Positions 1 through 5,893 of a stretch of DNA of 7,731 nucleotides are shown here, piece by piece (the stretch's first letter is position 1; each line of letters opens with the position of its first letter). The notes beneath the pieces were generated by a model that searched no databases, was not told the origin of the DNA, and saw only the letters and a program-made list of their open reading frames with translations. Source of the stretch: CBDUUP01 sp965370435 (GTDB lineage: Bacteria > Chloroflexota > Anaerolineae > Anaerolineales > UBA11579). The position numbers and the translations under genes were made by a program. The DNA is taken from NCBI GenBank assembly GCA_965370435.1, contig CBDUUP010000216.1, positions 1 through 7,731 on the forward strand, in the 5' to 3' direction.

Positions 1-54
1 AGTGGCAGGTGGCAAGTTGCAAGTGGCAAGTTGCAAGTAGTAAAGTTGCAAAGG
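1..54. repeat. Heptamer tandem repeat array, (G/T)GCAAGT
   Basis: Five consecutive 7-nt units run from 4 to 38: GGCAGGT, GGCAAGT, TGCAAGT, GGCAAGT, TGCAAGT. Seen as pairs, the 14-mer GGCAAGTTGCAAGT at 11-24 is repeated exactly at 25-38. A degenerate copy (AGTTGCAAAG) follows at 44-53. The array may continue to the left of the window. It has no open reading frame and no spacers, so it is a microsatellite-like intergenic repeat and not a CRISPR array. Confidence 0.85.
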
Positions 55-69
55 GAACATTTTTTTAGC

Positions 70-85
70 GATTCAGTGATTCAGT
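70..85. repeat. Two-copy 8-nt tandem repeat GATTCAGT
   Basis: GATTCAGT at 70-77 is repeated exactly at 78-85, just after a T6 run at 61-66. It is a second, unrelated short tandem repeat in the same intergenic leader. Nothing indicates a function. Confidence 0.7.
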
Positions 86-153
86 GTTCCACCCACATTT
101 ATCTCAACAAAGCATCAGCCTAAAAAGTTGGCAGTTTTTGGCACTTAAAAGTA

Positions 154-182
154 TTGATTTGGATGTATTATTATTGTATGCT
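154..182 (+). promoter_or_regulatory. Candidate sigma-70-type promoter for the 213-2612 unit
   Basis: TTGATT (154-159) is separated by 17 nt from TATGCT (177-182), in an AT-rich stretch. Transcription would begin near 189, giving a leader of about 24 nt that contains the AAGGAG ribosome site at 201-206. Spacing is ideal and both boxes are close to consensus, but AT-rich DNA produces such matches by chance, so this is only a prediction. Confidence 0.4.
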
Positions 183-212
183 TTAACTGCAAGAATAGAA
201 AAGGAGACGCTT

Positions 213-716
213 ATGAAAAAAACCGATAAGTTTCTGATTGGGATCGTGGCCGGTGTAGGGCTGCTGGCGATTGTATCTTTTGTGATTGTCGCCTTACGGG
301 TTGACGCAACTTACCAGCCAGAAGATACCCCCGAAGGAGTGGCGTATAATTACTTGTTAGCCTTACAGCAAGAAGACTATGCGCGCGCCTATGGCTATTT
401 ATCCCCTGGACTGCCGCGTTACCCCGTCTCCGCAAGTCTTTTTGAGATACAAATTAAAAATAATTACCGGTTCTCCCGCTCCCTCGATGGCTCAACCACA
501 TTAACCATAGAGTCTACATCCATGTTCTTGTTGGAGAATAGAGCTTTTATATCGGTGAATGAAACCATATTCTACCAGAGAGACCTTTTCAACAGCGGCC
601 AATATACCAGAAGTTTCGACATGACTTTGGAAATGATCGAGGGGGAATGGAAGATCATTGACGCAGATGCCTATTTCTGGGGATGTTGGAATGATACAAG
701 TTATCGCTGCGATTAA
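213..716 (+). CDS. Membrane-anchored protein with NTF2-like extracytoplasmic domain
   Basis: This is a 167-residue protein of unknown specific function. A short basic N-terminus (MKKTDK) precedes one long hydrophobic segment at about residues 7-30, followed by a soluble domain. There is no lipobox cysteine, so this is an uncleaved anchor or signal-anchor. The stretch TPEGVAYNYLLALQQEDYARAY (39-60), continuing to LSP, and the late GEWKIIDADAYF (144-155) are the two usual signatures of NTF2-like/DUF4878-type domains, a cone-shaped fold often used for small-ligand or protein binding outside the membrane. Two cysteines near the end (158 and 166) could pair. The ATG at 213 is preferred because AAGGAG (201-206) lies 6 nt upstream; an in-frame ATG at 84 would add 43 residues without family likeness and would read through the putative promoter. 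The DUF5671 gene follows after 21 nt, so the two are probably cotranscribed and may work together. The fold call is by pattern only. Confidence 0.8.
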   Translation: MKKTDKFLIGIVAGVGLLAIVSFVIVALRVDATYQPEDTPEGVAYNYLLALQQEDYARAYGYLSPGLPRYPVSASLFEIQIKNNYRFSRSLDGSTTLTIESTSMFLLENRAFISVNETIFYQRDLFNSGQYTRSFDMTLEMIEGEWKIIDADAYFWGCWNDTSYRCD

Positions 717-737
717 CTATTTTCAAAGGAGTCACCC

Positions 738-2612
738 ATGAATACCGTTCGACGTTGGTACATATATTTGAGCAGCATTATCAGCTTGCAAGCCGTCACC
801 TGGGCAGTGATCGCCCTGCTGCGTAACTTATTATCTCCCAGTATCCATACAGACGCTGCCTTTGCAGCCCTTCAAATTTCCATCATCATCATCGGCACAC
901 CGGTTTACATCGTTCACTGGCTGTGGGCGCAGCGTTTGGCTGAGGATGATATTGAAGAACGCAGCGCAATCCTCCGCCGGGTTTACCTGTACGGCATACT
1001 GGCTGTCTCTCTAGGGCCATTCCTGGCGAACACTTATGAACTCTTGGTTTCCGGGAGAGGGTCATTCACCTTGACGGCTATGGTCGTAATGACGGTGGTC
1101 TGGTTATATCACCAGCGAATTCTAAAAAGCGACGTTAAGACCGCGCCGGAAACCGGCAACAACGGCACGGTCCGCAGGCTGTACGTGCTGGGTTTCAGCG
1201 CGGGAGGTTTGACCATGACCTCCCTGGCTGTCATCCACATGATACGCATGCTTATGTTTCTCATGGGGGGCGATGTGATCAGAGTGTCAGAGGCCTGGAA
1301 ATATGAAATTGTCAGGTTGCTGCTTGGATGTGCGATCTGGATAGTCTTTTGGATATGGGCGCAGCGGTTGTTCACCGGTACAAGCGAGGAGGAACATCGG
1401 TCAGTATTGCGCAAGGTATACCTTTATGCTGCGGTCTTTGCCGGGGTCCTGGCCGTGGTCGCTAATACCACCGGAATTCTGGCCGGTTATCTTAAACAAG
1501 TGATGGAGGTATTCTCCTATGGCGGGGGGGGAGACGATATTCGTCAACCCTTGCCGATCGTCCTGGGAATGCTGGTGGTATGGGCTTACCATGCTTACGT
1601 TCTGCGTGCGGACGCCTCCCAAGCAAAAGAGGTGAGTCAACAGGCCGGCATACGCCGTCTATATCTCTATCTGGTTGCCGGGATCGGTCTGGCGGCTTTT
1701 CTGGTTGGCACGAGCGGTATTCTAAATGTTCTGCTTCGAACGCTGGGAGGCACATTTTTCGGAAATGGGATGAAAGTAGAGTTCGCCTGGTTCGTCTCCT
1801 TGCTGATCGCTGGTCTGCCGGTCTGGATTTTGCCCTGGCGGGAGGCGCAGTTGAAAGCCGTTGATACAGAGCCTTCCAGCGCGGAGGAACGCCGTTCGGT
1901 GGTGCGGAAGATATATTTGTATTTCTATCTCTTCGCCGCCACCATGACCATATTGACCAGCGCGGTTTACATCGTTTACCAGATATTGCTGCTCATATTA
2001 GGAGAGCGCTCATCAGGAAATTTGTTAATTGATCTTGGGCAAGCTATCGCTTTCATCTTAATCGCAGCCGGTGTGCTCTTTTACCATGGAGCCGCGCTGC
2101 GTGGAGATACCCGTCAGGCGAGCCAAGAACAAGCCAAGAGAATAGCCGGGCTTCGTGTGGTCGTGCTTGATGGGGAGGAAGGCAGCGTAGGACAAGCCGT
2201 TTTGGAGGCCCTGCGCCGAGAAATTCCAGAACTCGACCTCGTCCCTATTGGGTTGACAGAGGCCGCGGCTCAAAGCATGAATATGGAAATCGAGCCAGAC
2301 GCCATCCCGGAACATTTAGCGGGCGCGGGACTTATCATAGGGCCGTGGGACCTCATAGTAGAAAAAGGGAGCGAGAGTCCGGCGGAAAAACTGCTGCTTC
2401 CAATGTGGAAAACGGGATGGAATTGGGCCGGGGTAGAACGTTGGAGTCAGGAAGATCTCTCCCGGAAGTGTGTGCAGGCTGCCAAACAATTTTTGGAAGG
2501 CGAGGAGATCGGACTGGAACGACCGATGGGCTGTGGAGGCGTCTCCGCCGCCGTCATCGGTGGCCTATTCCTTCTCTGGCTGACCGCGATGCTGTTTGAA
2601 ATCTTCATGTAA
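738..2612 (+). CDS. Multi-pass membrane protein with three DUF5671 units and a soluble C-terminal domain
   Basis: This 624-residue protein has about 13 predicted membrane segments. Three tandem units, near residues 4-130, 145-290 and 305-455, share the same plan. Each has a basic-aromatic motif (VRRWYIYL, VRRLYV, IRRLYLYL), two membrane segments ending in a Trp-rich edge (HWLWAQRL, FWIWAQRL, LPWREAQL), and a charged loop with a second motif (ERSAILRRVYLYG, HRSVLRKVYLYA, ERRSVVRKIYLYF). Two more segments follow, ending near a Tyr-His pair (WLYHQRIL, WAYHAYVLR, FYHGAALRG). This is the DUF5671 pattern; the function is unknown. Residues about 470-595 look like an alternating beta/alpha soluble domain (GLRVVVLDGEEGSVGQAVLE, then AGLIIGPWDLIV), and a final hydrophobic segment sits at about 600-622. 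The start has AAAGGAG (725-731) 6 nt upstream. It is probably cotranscribed with the preceding NTF2-like gene. Receptor, transport or scaffolding roles are all possible. Confidence 0.88.
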   Translation: MNTVRRWYIYLSSIISLQAVTWAVIALLRNLLSPSIHTDAAFAALQISIIIIGTPVYIVHWLWAQRLAEDDIEERSAILRRVYLYGILAVSLGPFLANTYELLVSGRGSFTLTAMVVMTVVWLYHQRILKSDVKTAPETGNNGTVRRLYVLGFSAGGLTMTSLAVIHMIRMLMFLMGGDVIRVSEAWKYEIVRLLLGCAIWIVFWIWAQRLFTGTSEEEHRSVLRKVYLYAAVFAGVLAVVANTTGILAGYLKQVMEVFSYGGGGDDIRQPLPIVLGMLVVWAYHAYVLRADASQAKEVSQQAGIRRLYLYLVAGIGLAAFLVGTSGILNVLLRTLGGTFFGNGMKVEFAWFVSLLIAGLPVWILPWREAQLKAVDTEPSSAEERRSVVRKIYLYFYLFAATMTILTSAVYIVYQILLLILGERSSGNLLIDLGQAIAFILIAAGVLFYHGAALRGDTRQASQEQAKRIAGLRVVVLDGEEGSVGQAVLEALRREIPELDLVPIGLTEAAAQSMNMEIEPDAIPEHLAGAGLIIGPWDLIVEKGSESPAEKLLLPMWKTGWNWAGVERWSQEDLSRKCVQAAKQFLEGEEIGLERPMGCGGVSAAVIGGLFLLWLTAMLFEIFM

Positions 2613-2643
2613 ACGGAAAAGAGCCAAATCTGCTGAAGAGTGA

Positions 2644-2684
2644 CCACATTATCAGAGGCGCCCTCACGGTCGTCTCTGATGTGG
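2644..2684 (+). promoter_or_regulatory. Imperfect inverted repeat upstream of the PIG-L gene
   Basis: CCACAT (2644-2649), then a 3-nt bulge and CAGAG (2653-2657), can pair with CTCTGATGTGG (2674-2684). Three further pairs (2658-2660 with 2671-2673, one a G-U) leave a 10-nt loop. No T-run follows, so it is a poor intrinsic terminator. It lies directly against the TATAAA box at 2685-2690, which would suit an operator or a residual terminator of the upstream gene. The role is inferred. Confidence 0.45.
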
Positions 2685-2690
2685 TATAAA
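2685..2690 (+). promoter_or_regulatory. Candidate -10 box for a leaderless PIG-L transcript
   Basis: TATAAA, preceded by TGTGG, ends 6 nt before the GTG at 2697. A start site about 7 nt past the box would fall on that GTG, giving an mRNA with no leader. No convincing -35 box is visible at the usual distance (2662-2667 reads CCTCAC). Plausible but unproven. Confidence 0.35.
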
Positions 2691-2696
2691 CTCAAG

Positions 2697-3431
2697 GTGC
2701 AATGGATCTACCTCTCCCCACATCTGGACGATGCAGCGCTCTCCTGCGGCGGGCTGCTCTGGGAGCAATCCCAGGCCGGAGACGCAGTGAGCGTATGGAC
2801 GATATGCGCCGGAGACCCACCTGCCGGGCCGCTCTCTCCCTTTGCCGCCTCGATGCATGAACGTTGGGAGACCGGCCTGGAGGCCGCCGTCCTTCGCCGG
2901 GAGGAGGACCTGAAATCTTGCCTCCTGATGGGGGCCGCCCACCGGCATTTCTCCCTGCCCGACTGCATCTACCGCCGAGACCCGGCCACCGGCCAGCCTC
3001 TGTACGCCTCGGAGGAGGCCATCTTCGCCGCGCTGCTCCCGGTTGAGGAGGCTCTGGTACAAACTCTGGCCGAAGAGATTGGCCGCCACCTGCCAAAGGA
3101 AGTCCAACTGGTCTGTCCGCTTACGCTGGGAAACCACGTTGACCACCAATTGACCCGCGCCGCCGCTGAACGGATCGGACGCCCGCTCTGGTATTACGCC
3201 GATTATCCTTACGCCCTGGAAGAGGCTGTTCGCCTCCATGATCTGCTCCCCGCGGGTTGGCGACAAGAAACCTTCCCCATCTCCAAAGCCGGGCTCGAGG
3301 CTTGGATACGGTCGGTCAGCGCTCACGCTTCCCAGATCAGCAGTTTCTGGGAGGATCTCCCCGCCATGCAGCGCGCCCTGCGAGCCTACTGCCAAAAAGA
3401 GGGCGGTGCGCGTCTGTGGCGTCCCGGATAG
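2697..3431 (+). CDS. PIG-L family (LmbE-like) zinc-dependent deacetylase
   Basis: From the GTG at 2697 this is a 244-residue protein of the PIG-L/LmbE family, which removes acetyl groups from N-acetylglucosamine-type substrates. Known members act in mycothiol, bacillithiol, antibiotic or glycolipid pathways. The zinc site is visible: SPHLDDAALSCGG near residues 7-19, with the His-Leu-Asp-Asp signature at 9-12, and GNHVDHQ near 145-151 with the second zinc histidine and a DH pair. SVSAHASQISSFW near 206-218 matches the late family motif. Length is normal for the family. No signal peptide is seen, so it should be cytoplasmic. No candidate start has a good Shine-Dalgarno. GTG 2640 and ATG 2679 are in frame, but the extra residues lack homology-like features and overlap a hairpin and a -10 box, whereas homologues as I recall them start directly at this beta-strand. 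The substrate cannot be told from context. Confidence 0.9.
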   Translation: MQWIYLSPHLDDAALSCGGLLWEQSQAGDAVSVWTICAGDPPAGPLSPFAASMHERWETGLEAAVLRREEDLKSCLLMGAAHRHFSLPDCIYRRDPATGQPLYASEEAIFAALLPVEEALVQTLAEEIGRHLPKEVQLVCPLTLGNHVDHQLTRAAAERIGRPLWYYADYPYALEEAVRLHDLLPAGWRQETFPISKAGLEAWIRSVSAHASQISSFWEDLPAMQRALRAYCQKEGGARLWRPG

Positions 3432-3444
3432 CCTTCTTCCTTCT

Positions 3445-3487
3445 GTCATTCCGAGAAGGGCAGTTTTTCCGCCCGACGAGGAATCTC
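3445..3487. repeat. GTCATTCCGAG...CGAGGAATCTC inverted-repeat element
   Basis: GTCATTCCGAG (3445-3455) and CGAGGAATCTC (3477-3487) form the two ends of an element. ATTCC (3448-3452) pairs with GGAAT (3480-3484), and an inner GGGC (3458-3461) pairs with GCCC (3471-3474) around a loop containing TTTTT. Elements with these ends are, from memory, dispersed in many Chloroflexota and Bacteroidota genomes. It lies 14 nt after the PIG-L stop and might also help end that transcript, though no T-run follows the stem. Confidence 0.6.
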
Positions 3488-3672
3488 TGTTACCGCCGCC
3501 CTATAAGCCAAATCCTCTGAATTAACTGAACTTTTTCAATCCCTGAGCAGAACTTTGATCGAAGGAACGCCTCATTATCCGGGACATTCCTGAGCCTTCC
3601 AGACGCAGAATACCTCACGAAAATGGTGAAAATCCCCAGATTCAACAGTACTTTAGAACACACGTTCCCACC

Positions 3673-3701
3673 TTGCCTTTAGAGACAATTTATGCTAGAA
3701 T
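3673..3701 (+). promoter_or_regulatory. greA: Strong sigma-70-type promoter of greA
   Basis: TTGCCT (3673-3678), a 17-nt spacer, and TAGAAT (3696-3701), with an extended -10 TG at 3693-3694. Spacing and boxes are near consensus. Transcription should begin near 3708, leaving a leader of about 108 nt before the greA start. This is the best promoter in the window. Confidence 0.7.
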
Positions 3702-3759
3702 ACGCCCCGTAAGAAACAGTGGCGCGCGAAATGTTGCGTCACTTTGTATTTCTACCCAA

Positions 3760-3773
3760 GCTCCAGCAGGAGC
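3760..3773 (+). promoter_or_regulatory. Small hairpin in the greA leader holding AGGAG
   Basis: GCTCC (3760-3764) and GGAGC (3769-3773) form a 5-bp GC-rich stem around a 4-nt loop (AGCA). The AGGAG at 3768-3772 is the only good Shine-Dalgarno core in the greA leader, and most of it is paired here. It lies 12 nt before an ATG (3785) that opens a 7-codon frame ending at 3808, and much too far from the greA start to serve it directly. Confidence 0.35.
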
Positions 3774-3815
3774 ATCACCCTTTTATGAGAGTCGACCAAC
3801 TTATCTGAGATTAAA

Positions 3816-4283
3816 ATGGCTACTACATATCTAACCCGAAAAGGTCAAAAAAAACTCGCCAAAGAACTAGACCATTTGAAAACTGTTCGCCGGATGGAAG
3901 TGGCCGAGCGTCTATCCGAAGCGATGGAAGAGCGCACCGGCGAAGCGGTTGAAGATGCCGATTACGACGCGGCCAAAAACGAACAAGCCTTCGTAGAGGG
4001 CCGCATCAAAGAGCTGGAAATACTGCTCGCCAACGCACAGGTAATCAAAAAACGGGGTAAAATGGAAGAAGTGCAAGTCGGCGCTAAGGTCACCATCAAA
4101 GAAGGCCGGCTCAAGCCCGAAGTGTACACCATTGTCGGCGCGGCAGAAGCGAACCCTCGAAAGGGATTCATTTCCAACGAATCCCCGCTTGGCAGGGCTT
4201 TGTTAGGCCACAAGGAAAAGGACAGCGTTGAAGTAGAGGCTCCCAACGGCTCTTTCAAAGTCCGCATTGTCAAGATCGAGTGA
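3816..4283 (+). CDS. greA: Transcription elongation factor GreA
   Basis: At 155 residues this is the normal GreA length. GreA inserts its coiled-coil into the RNA polymerase secondary channel and stimulates cleavage of backtracked RNA so that stalled complexes resume. The N-terminal coiled-coil spans about residues 8-75 (LTRKGQKKLAKELDHL at its start). The tip reads GEAVEDADYDAAKNEQAFVEGRI (42-64). The C-terminal FKBP-like domain, about 82-155, includes the usual GFISNESPLGRALLG phrase near 117-131. Two acidic tip residues that position the cleavage metal in E. coli GreA (D41, E44) align with E43 and E46 here, so the first is a conservative Asp-to-Glu change. The ATG at 3816 is the only sensible start but has no strong Shine-Dalgarno. 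The gene has its own promoter and is closed by a strong terminator, so it looks monocistronic. Confidence 0.95.
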   Translation: MATTYLTRKGQKKLAKELDHLKTVRRMEVAERLSEAMEERTGEAVEDADYDAAKNEQAFVEGRIKELEILLANAQVIKKRGKMEEVQVGAKVTIKEGRLKPEVYTIVGAAEANPRKGFISNESPLGRALLGHKEKDSVEVEAPNGSFKVRIVKIE

Positions 4284-4305
4284 GGCTGGCGTAACCTATC
4301 CACAC

Positions 4306-4340
4306 GCCCCGCGCACGAGAAAAAAGCGCGGGGCTTTTTC
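4306..4340 (+). terminator. Intrinsic terminator of greA
   Basis: GCCCCGCGC (4306-4314) pairs perfectly over 9 bp with GCGCGGGGC (4326-4334), with an 11-nt loop, directly followed by TTTTT (4335-4339). It starts 22 nt after the greA stop and is a textbook rho-independent terminator on the plus strand. Confidence 0.88.
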
Positions 4341-4342
4341 AT

Positions 4343-4348
4343 TAAAAT
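4343..4348 (+). promoter_or_regulatory. Possible -10 box for lysS
   Basis: TAAAAT lies 3 nt past the terminator T-run and 18 nt before the lysS ATG at 4367, which would give a leader of about a dozen bases. The expected -35 position (4320-4325) is an A-run inside the terminator loop and does not match consensus. It is listed only because lysS needs either its own promoter or read-through of the greA terminator. Confidence 0.25.
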
Positions 4349-4366
4349 CACGACGGAAGGATGACC

Positions 4367-5887
4367 ATGTCAAGTTCTTATTCAGACCTAGAAAAAATTC
4401 GCCTGGAAAAACTCAACCGGCTGCGGGAGCAGGGCATTGAGCCTTTCCCCCGCCACTCCACCCGCACCCACACCAGCCTGGAAGCCATCCAGGCCTTTGA
4501 GGCCGCCGAATCCGCCGAAAAGGAGGCGGTAGTACCAGCCACCCTGGTGGGCAGGATCCGGTCCATGCGGCCCATGGGGAAGGTCACATTCGTACACATT
4601 GAGGATGGCGCCGGGAGAGTCCAGTTGTTCTTCCGGGCCAACGACGCCGGTCAAGAGCAGCTTGATCTGTTCAACCGCGAATACGACCTGGGCGATTTCA
4701 TCCAGGCCGAGGGCGAGATGTTCCGCACCCGCACCGGAGAAGTCACCCTGCGGGTCAAGGAATTCAAAATGTTGGCCAAGGCGGTCTCCCCCTTGCCGGT
4801 CATCAAAGAAGAAGAAGTGGACGGCGAAACAGTGCGCTACTCGGCTTTCTCGGATCCAGAGACGCGCTTCCGCCAACGCTACGCCGACCTGGCGGTAAAC
4901 CCGGAGGTGCGCAAGATCTTCCAAGCTCGGGCTGCGGTGATCCGCGCCCTGCGGGAATTCCTGGACAGCCGCGGCTTCCTGGAGGTCGAGACGCCCATCT
5001 TGCAGCCTATTTACGGCGGGGCCGCGGCGCGCCCCTTCACCACCCATCACAACCAACTCAAGCAAGACCTTTACCTGCGAGTCTCGTTTGAGTTGTACCT
5101 CAAGCGCCTTTTGGTGGGCGGGTTCGAGCGGGTCTACGAGATCGGGCGGGATTTCCGCAACGAAGGCGTAGACCGCACCCACAACCCGGAGTTCACCCAG
5201 ATAGAATTTTACATGGCCTACGCCGATTACGAAACCGTCATGTCCCTGACCGAAGAGATGGTCATCCACGTCGCCGACCAGGTGATCGGCAAACGAACCT
5301 TCATCTACCAGGGAATTGAGATCAACCTGGAGGCTCCCTGGCCGCGCATGGAACTCTCCGATGGGTTGGTCGAACTGGCCGGGATTGACATCCGCCAGCA
5401 CCCCACCGTCGAGTCCTTGCGAGCAGCCATGAGAGCCAGAAAGATGGATGTGAACCCTGAGGCCACCCGCGGCAGGTTGATAGACACCCTCATCAGCGAA
5501 TACCTGGAGCCAAATTTCCACCAGCCCACTTTCCTGTACAATTACCCCCGCGACATTTCCCCTCTGGCGAAGACCGTCCCCGGAGACACCCAAACCACCG
5601 AACGTTTTGAGGGCTTCGTCGCCGGGATGGAATTGTGCAACGCCTTCACCGAATTGAACGACCCTCTGGACCAAGAAGCTCGTTTCTTGGAGATGGGCCG
5701 GAACTACGACCCCGACGATGAAGACCACCACCCTATGGATGAAGACTACCTGCGGGCCATGCGCTACGGTATGCCTCCCAACGGCGGCTTCGGCATGGGG
5801 GTGGATCGTCTGGTGATGCTGTTGACCGATACGCCCAACATCCGGGAAGTGATCTTGTTCCCCCACCTGCGCAGCCGTGAGGACTGA
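4367..5887 (+). CDS. lysS: Lysyl-tRNA synthetase, class II
   Basis: From the ATG at 4367 this is 506 residues, the usual length of class II LysRS. It charges tRNA-Lys with lysine using ATP in the cytoplasm. The N-terminal OB-fold anticodon-binding domain covers about residues 55-140 (LVGRIRSMRPMGKVTFVHIED near its start). The catalytic domain follows, with motif 1 around GFLEVETPILQP (203-214), GGAAARPFTTHHN (217-229), and LRVSFELYLKRLLVGGFERV (237-256). Motif 2 is FRNEG, then DRTHNPEFTQIEFYMAYADY (269-288). Motif 3 is GGFGMGVDRLVMLL (473-486). The protein ends with IREVILFPHLRSRED. All class II signatures are intact. The start at 4367 has GGAAGG (4355-4360) 6 nt upstream; the ATG at 4361 would abut that site. 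It is translationally close to the small DHp-like gene downstream. Confidence 0.97.
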   Translation: MSSSYSDLEKIRLEKLNRLREQGIEPFPRHSTRTHTSLEAIQAFEAAESAEKEAVVPATLVGRIRSMRPMGKVTFVHIEDGAGRVQLFFRANDAGQEQLDLFNREYDLGDFIQAEGEMFRTRTGEVTLRVKEFKMLAKAVSPLPVIKEEEVDGETVRYSAFSDPETRFRQRYADLAVNPEVRKIFQARAAVIRALREFLDSRGFLEVETPILQPIYGGAAARPFTTHHNQLKQDLYLRVSFELYLKRLLVGGFERVYEIGRDFRNEGVDRTHNPEFTQIEFYMAYADYETVMSLTEEMVIHVADQVIGKRTFIYQGIEINLEAPWPRMELSDGLVELAGIDIRQHPTVESLRAAMRARKMDVNPEATRGRLIDTLISEYLEPNFHQPTFLYNYPRDISPLAKTVPGDTQTTERFEGFVAGMELCNAFTELNDPLDQEARFLEMGRNYDPDDEDHHPMDEDYLRAMRYGMPPNGGFGMGVDRLVMLLTDTPNIREVILFPHLRSRED

Positions 5888-5893
5888 AGTCCA

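Larger units (their letters stand above)
3432..3815. other. 384-nt intergenic region between PIG-L gene and greA
   Basis: No convincing gene was found here on either strand; short frames lack ribosome sites and recognisable sequence. It contains a GTCATTCCGAG-type repeat at 3445-3487, an unremarkable AT-leaning stretch from about 3488 to 3672, and the greA promoter with its leader from 3673 onward. No tRNA or known riboswitch was recognised. Confidence 0.7.

Noticed and set aside
1..54. Possible CRISPR array
   Set aside because: Units are 7 nt and directly adjacent with no spacers, so it is a tandem microsatellite.
84..212. N-terminal extension of the NTF2-like protein to an ATG at 84
   Set aside because: The ATG at 213 has AAGGAG at ideal spacing directly before a typical MKK-plus-hydrophobic anchor. 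The extension runs through the probable promoter and starts in repeat DNA.
2664..3449. A 261-codon minus-strand frame opposite the PIG-L gene
   Set aside because: The plus strand carries intact zinc-site motifs of PIG-L. The minus frame has no recognisable motif and no ribosome site.
3238..3525. Plus-strand frames of 87 and 95 codons overlapping the PIG-L end
   Set aside because: They overlap the true frame out of phase, are rich in Pro/Arg/Ser as shadow frames usually are, and have no ribosome site.
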